DNA of 64,000 bases. Origin: an uncultured Burkholderiales bacterium (GTDB lineage: Bacteria; Pseudomonadota; Gammaproteobacteria; Burkholderiales; Burkholderiaceae_C). The notes below the pieces were generated by a model. The model saw only the letters and a program-made list of their open reading frames with translations. It did no database searches and was not told where the DNA came from. The stretch spans positions 62,001-126,000 of the forward strand of contig CAMFGY010000002.1 in NCBI GenBank assembly GCA_945952065.1, in the 5' to 3' direction. Below, in pieces: positions 63,901 through 64,000 of this stretch (position 1 is the stretch's first letter; every line of letters begins with the position of its first letter). A program made the position numbers and the translations under genes.

Positions 63901-64000
63901 GCCCGATTTGTTGATGGCAATACCTAGTGCGCCGACGAGTGAGCAGCTTCGGATATTCAATTCCTGCCTGATTCGCGCGGCAAAAAAACATCTGGCGCCG
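60995..64000 (+). CDS. Large NACHT-like STAND NTPase, 3' end outside the window
   Basis: An open frame of at least 1002 codons runs from ATG 60995 to the right edge without a stop. It begins MPELVHITRTATH, has Walker A GEPGSGKT (38-45) and Walker B FIDALDE with D84, D87 and E88, then NTPase helical domains with SPLLLKLLVDAV and SPLHRTIAEYLGARSL. This is the NACHT pattern (hhhhDALDE). The long C-terminal helical part is probably a sensor of phage proteins. It follows the NYN gene by 59 bases in a defence island. The effector domain is not at the N-terminus and may lie beyond the window. Confidence 0.82.
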   Translation, partial: MPELVHITRTATHRRKDQDKESRSLVDWRSLSAYVLLGEPGSGKTTVFRQEAEALGLAAIFATAKDFLTLHTDAELLGKILFIDALDERRSDVGGTEGPLETIRSKLRDLGRPTFRLACREADWYQDGSKDLARVSPDGTVVELRLDALSDAQTRQLLSAWLPNGSAGAGDFVDTAEQHNLDALLQSPLLLKLLVDAVSQNDWPANRSQVYELACTQMALEQNPVHRRLSGHGFSNEQVLSAAGLLSAMLLLSDSQSICLDPSDRTAGSIQLTEISDSLGLTQELLRTVLDTKLFSAEGEHRSPLHRTIAEYLGARSLSKQVQSKGLPLLRLLALMTADDGCVVDPLRGLYGWLCLHCETDRAQLVNVDPLALVLYGDVGPYSSSDRRLVLRALKAAADRFPWFRNDDWAARPFGALGSPDLIADFALILRDPARGLAHEPFLACVIDALIHGSPIPALATDLYAVVTDSTYTSRVRRESAAAWLNCTGNDSTAALQLLSDIRTGDVLDDDDEISGRLLDALFPVHMSAQQALESLHGAKAESLIGWYHMFWADDFVARIPKAQIADALDQLLKFTGSPEVQEDSEQGFPKLENIRKTALSLLNHGLNIIGDESSDQQLFNWLGLGIDKYGQEPLHSDVKNEIVSWLGARPERMKGVYQCGVDEYLSGDATTRRPWAIENRLYSASRPVDWLPWVLERLADWGDEELAKHWFQHAAWAVMNEQAVGSINLEYLESWVRKHIGVWPTAEQWLEERTSLPLDSWDEEEHRRKVQNQLDAASRRANERAVLAPFLPGVFAGTAPAHVMGKIAIKYKQPPSGNQGRTATERVANYLCGTPDEAAKAISALTLVLGRRDLNTRAEVISSFEKGERFWLSYACLLAAELAWAQEPTVFASISASALEALIAYHLIDEGGRTCGWFKALCMAHPDTVHRVSKELLEADLRVDPPRLQLYFGLPDDDASREFVALLLPDLLMAIPSAPTSEQLRIFNSCLIRAAKKHLAP

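Overview
The window looks like a chromosomal or large-plasmid segment of a betaproteobacterium, probably Burkholderiales. The evidence is high GC content, strong GC-rich third-position codon use, many GTG/TTG starts, and a metal-resistance gene order (czcICB, a PII-like gene, czcA, a PbrR/CadR-type regulator) that is typical of that group. This is judged from sequence alone, without database comparison. No tRNA, rRNA or CRISPR array was seen.

Region 1 (about 1-22.4 kb) is a stress and metal-resistance block. It starts with a TonB-dependent receptor next to a PepSY membrane protein, with a Fur-box-like site at the receptor start. A TetR/YciI/tag cluster follows. Next is a sulfur-handling cluster: an ArsR-rhodanese fusion, a persulfide-dioxygenase-like MBL hydrolase, an MFS transporter and a periplasmic rhodanese. 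An ArsM-like methyltransferase precedes a short mercury cluster (merR, merT, merP and a GDCCVxC protein) that has no merA. The block ends with a long leftward run of closely spaced genes: a P-type ATPase, czcI, czcC, czcB, a PII-like gene, czcA, a lipoprotein gene, an EamA transporter gene and ynfA. A divergent PbrR/CadR-type regulator with a typical long-spacer promoter lies upstream of it.

Region 2 (about 22.5-31.5 kb) is a patchwork of small genes and scars. It has two related small proteins beside terminators or a candidate sRNA, an overlapping gene pair, a truncated gene fragment, an Abi_2/HEPN abortive-infection gene, a remnant of a DUF5131 (phage Gp37/Gp68) gene, an XRE regulator, two secreted proteins of unknown role, an IS3 orfA scrap and a metallophosphoesterase.

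Region 3 (about 31.5-53.7 kb) reads as one Tn7-like transposon of about 22 kb. A tightly coupled leftward operon tnsA-tnsB-tnsC-tniQ/tnsD is followed by a TnsE-like protein and a further small ORF. AT-rich stretches at both margins carry repeats resembling Tn7 TnsB sites. The cargo holds a caspase-like peptidase with a partner membrane protein, a compact retron-type reverse transcriptase preceded by a previously unannotated structured RNA candidate, an ECF sigma/anti-sigma pair, a DUF4407-like coiled-coil membrane protein set, a lipoprotein, a large secreted TPR-CHAT protease, and a DarT/DarG toxin-antitoxin pair.

Region 4 (53.8 kb to the end) is a defence island outside the transposon: a type I restriction-modification system (hsdR, hsdM, hsdS) with an HNH endonuclease gene between hsdR and hsdM, then a NYN/OST-HTH protein and a large NACHT-like P-loop NTPase that runs off the window. 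The strongest leads are the retron-type RT with its RNA, the Tn7-like vehicle carrying it, and the apparently split TnsE.
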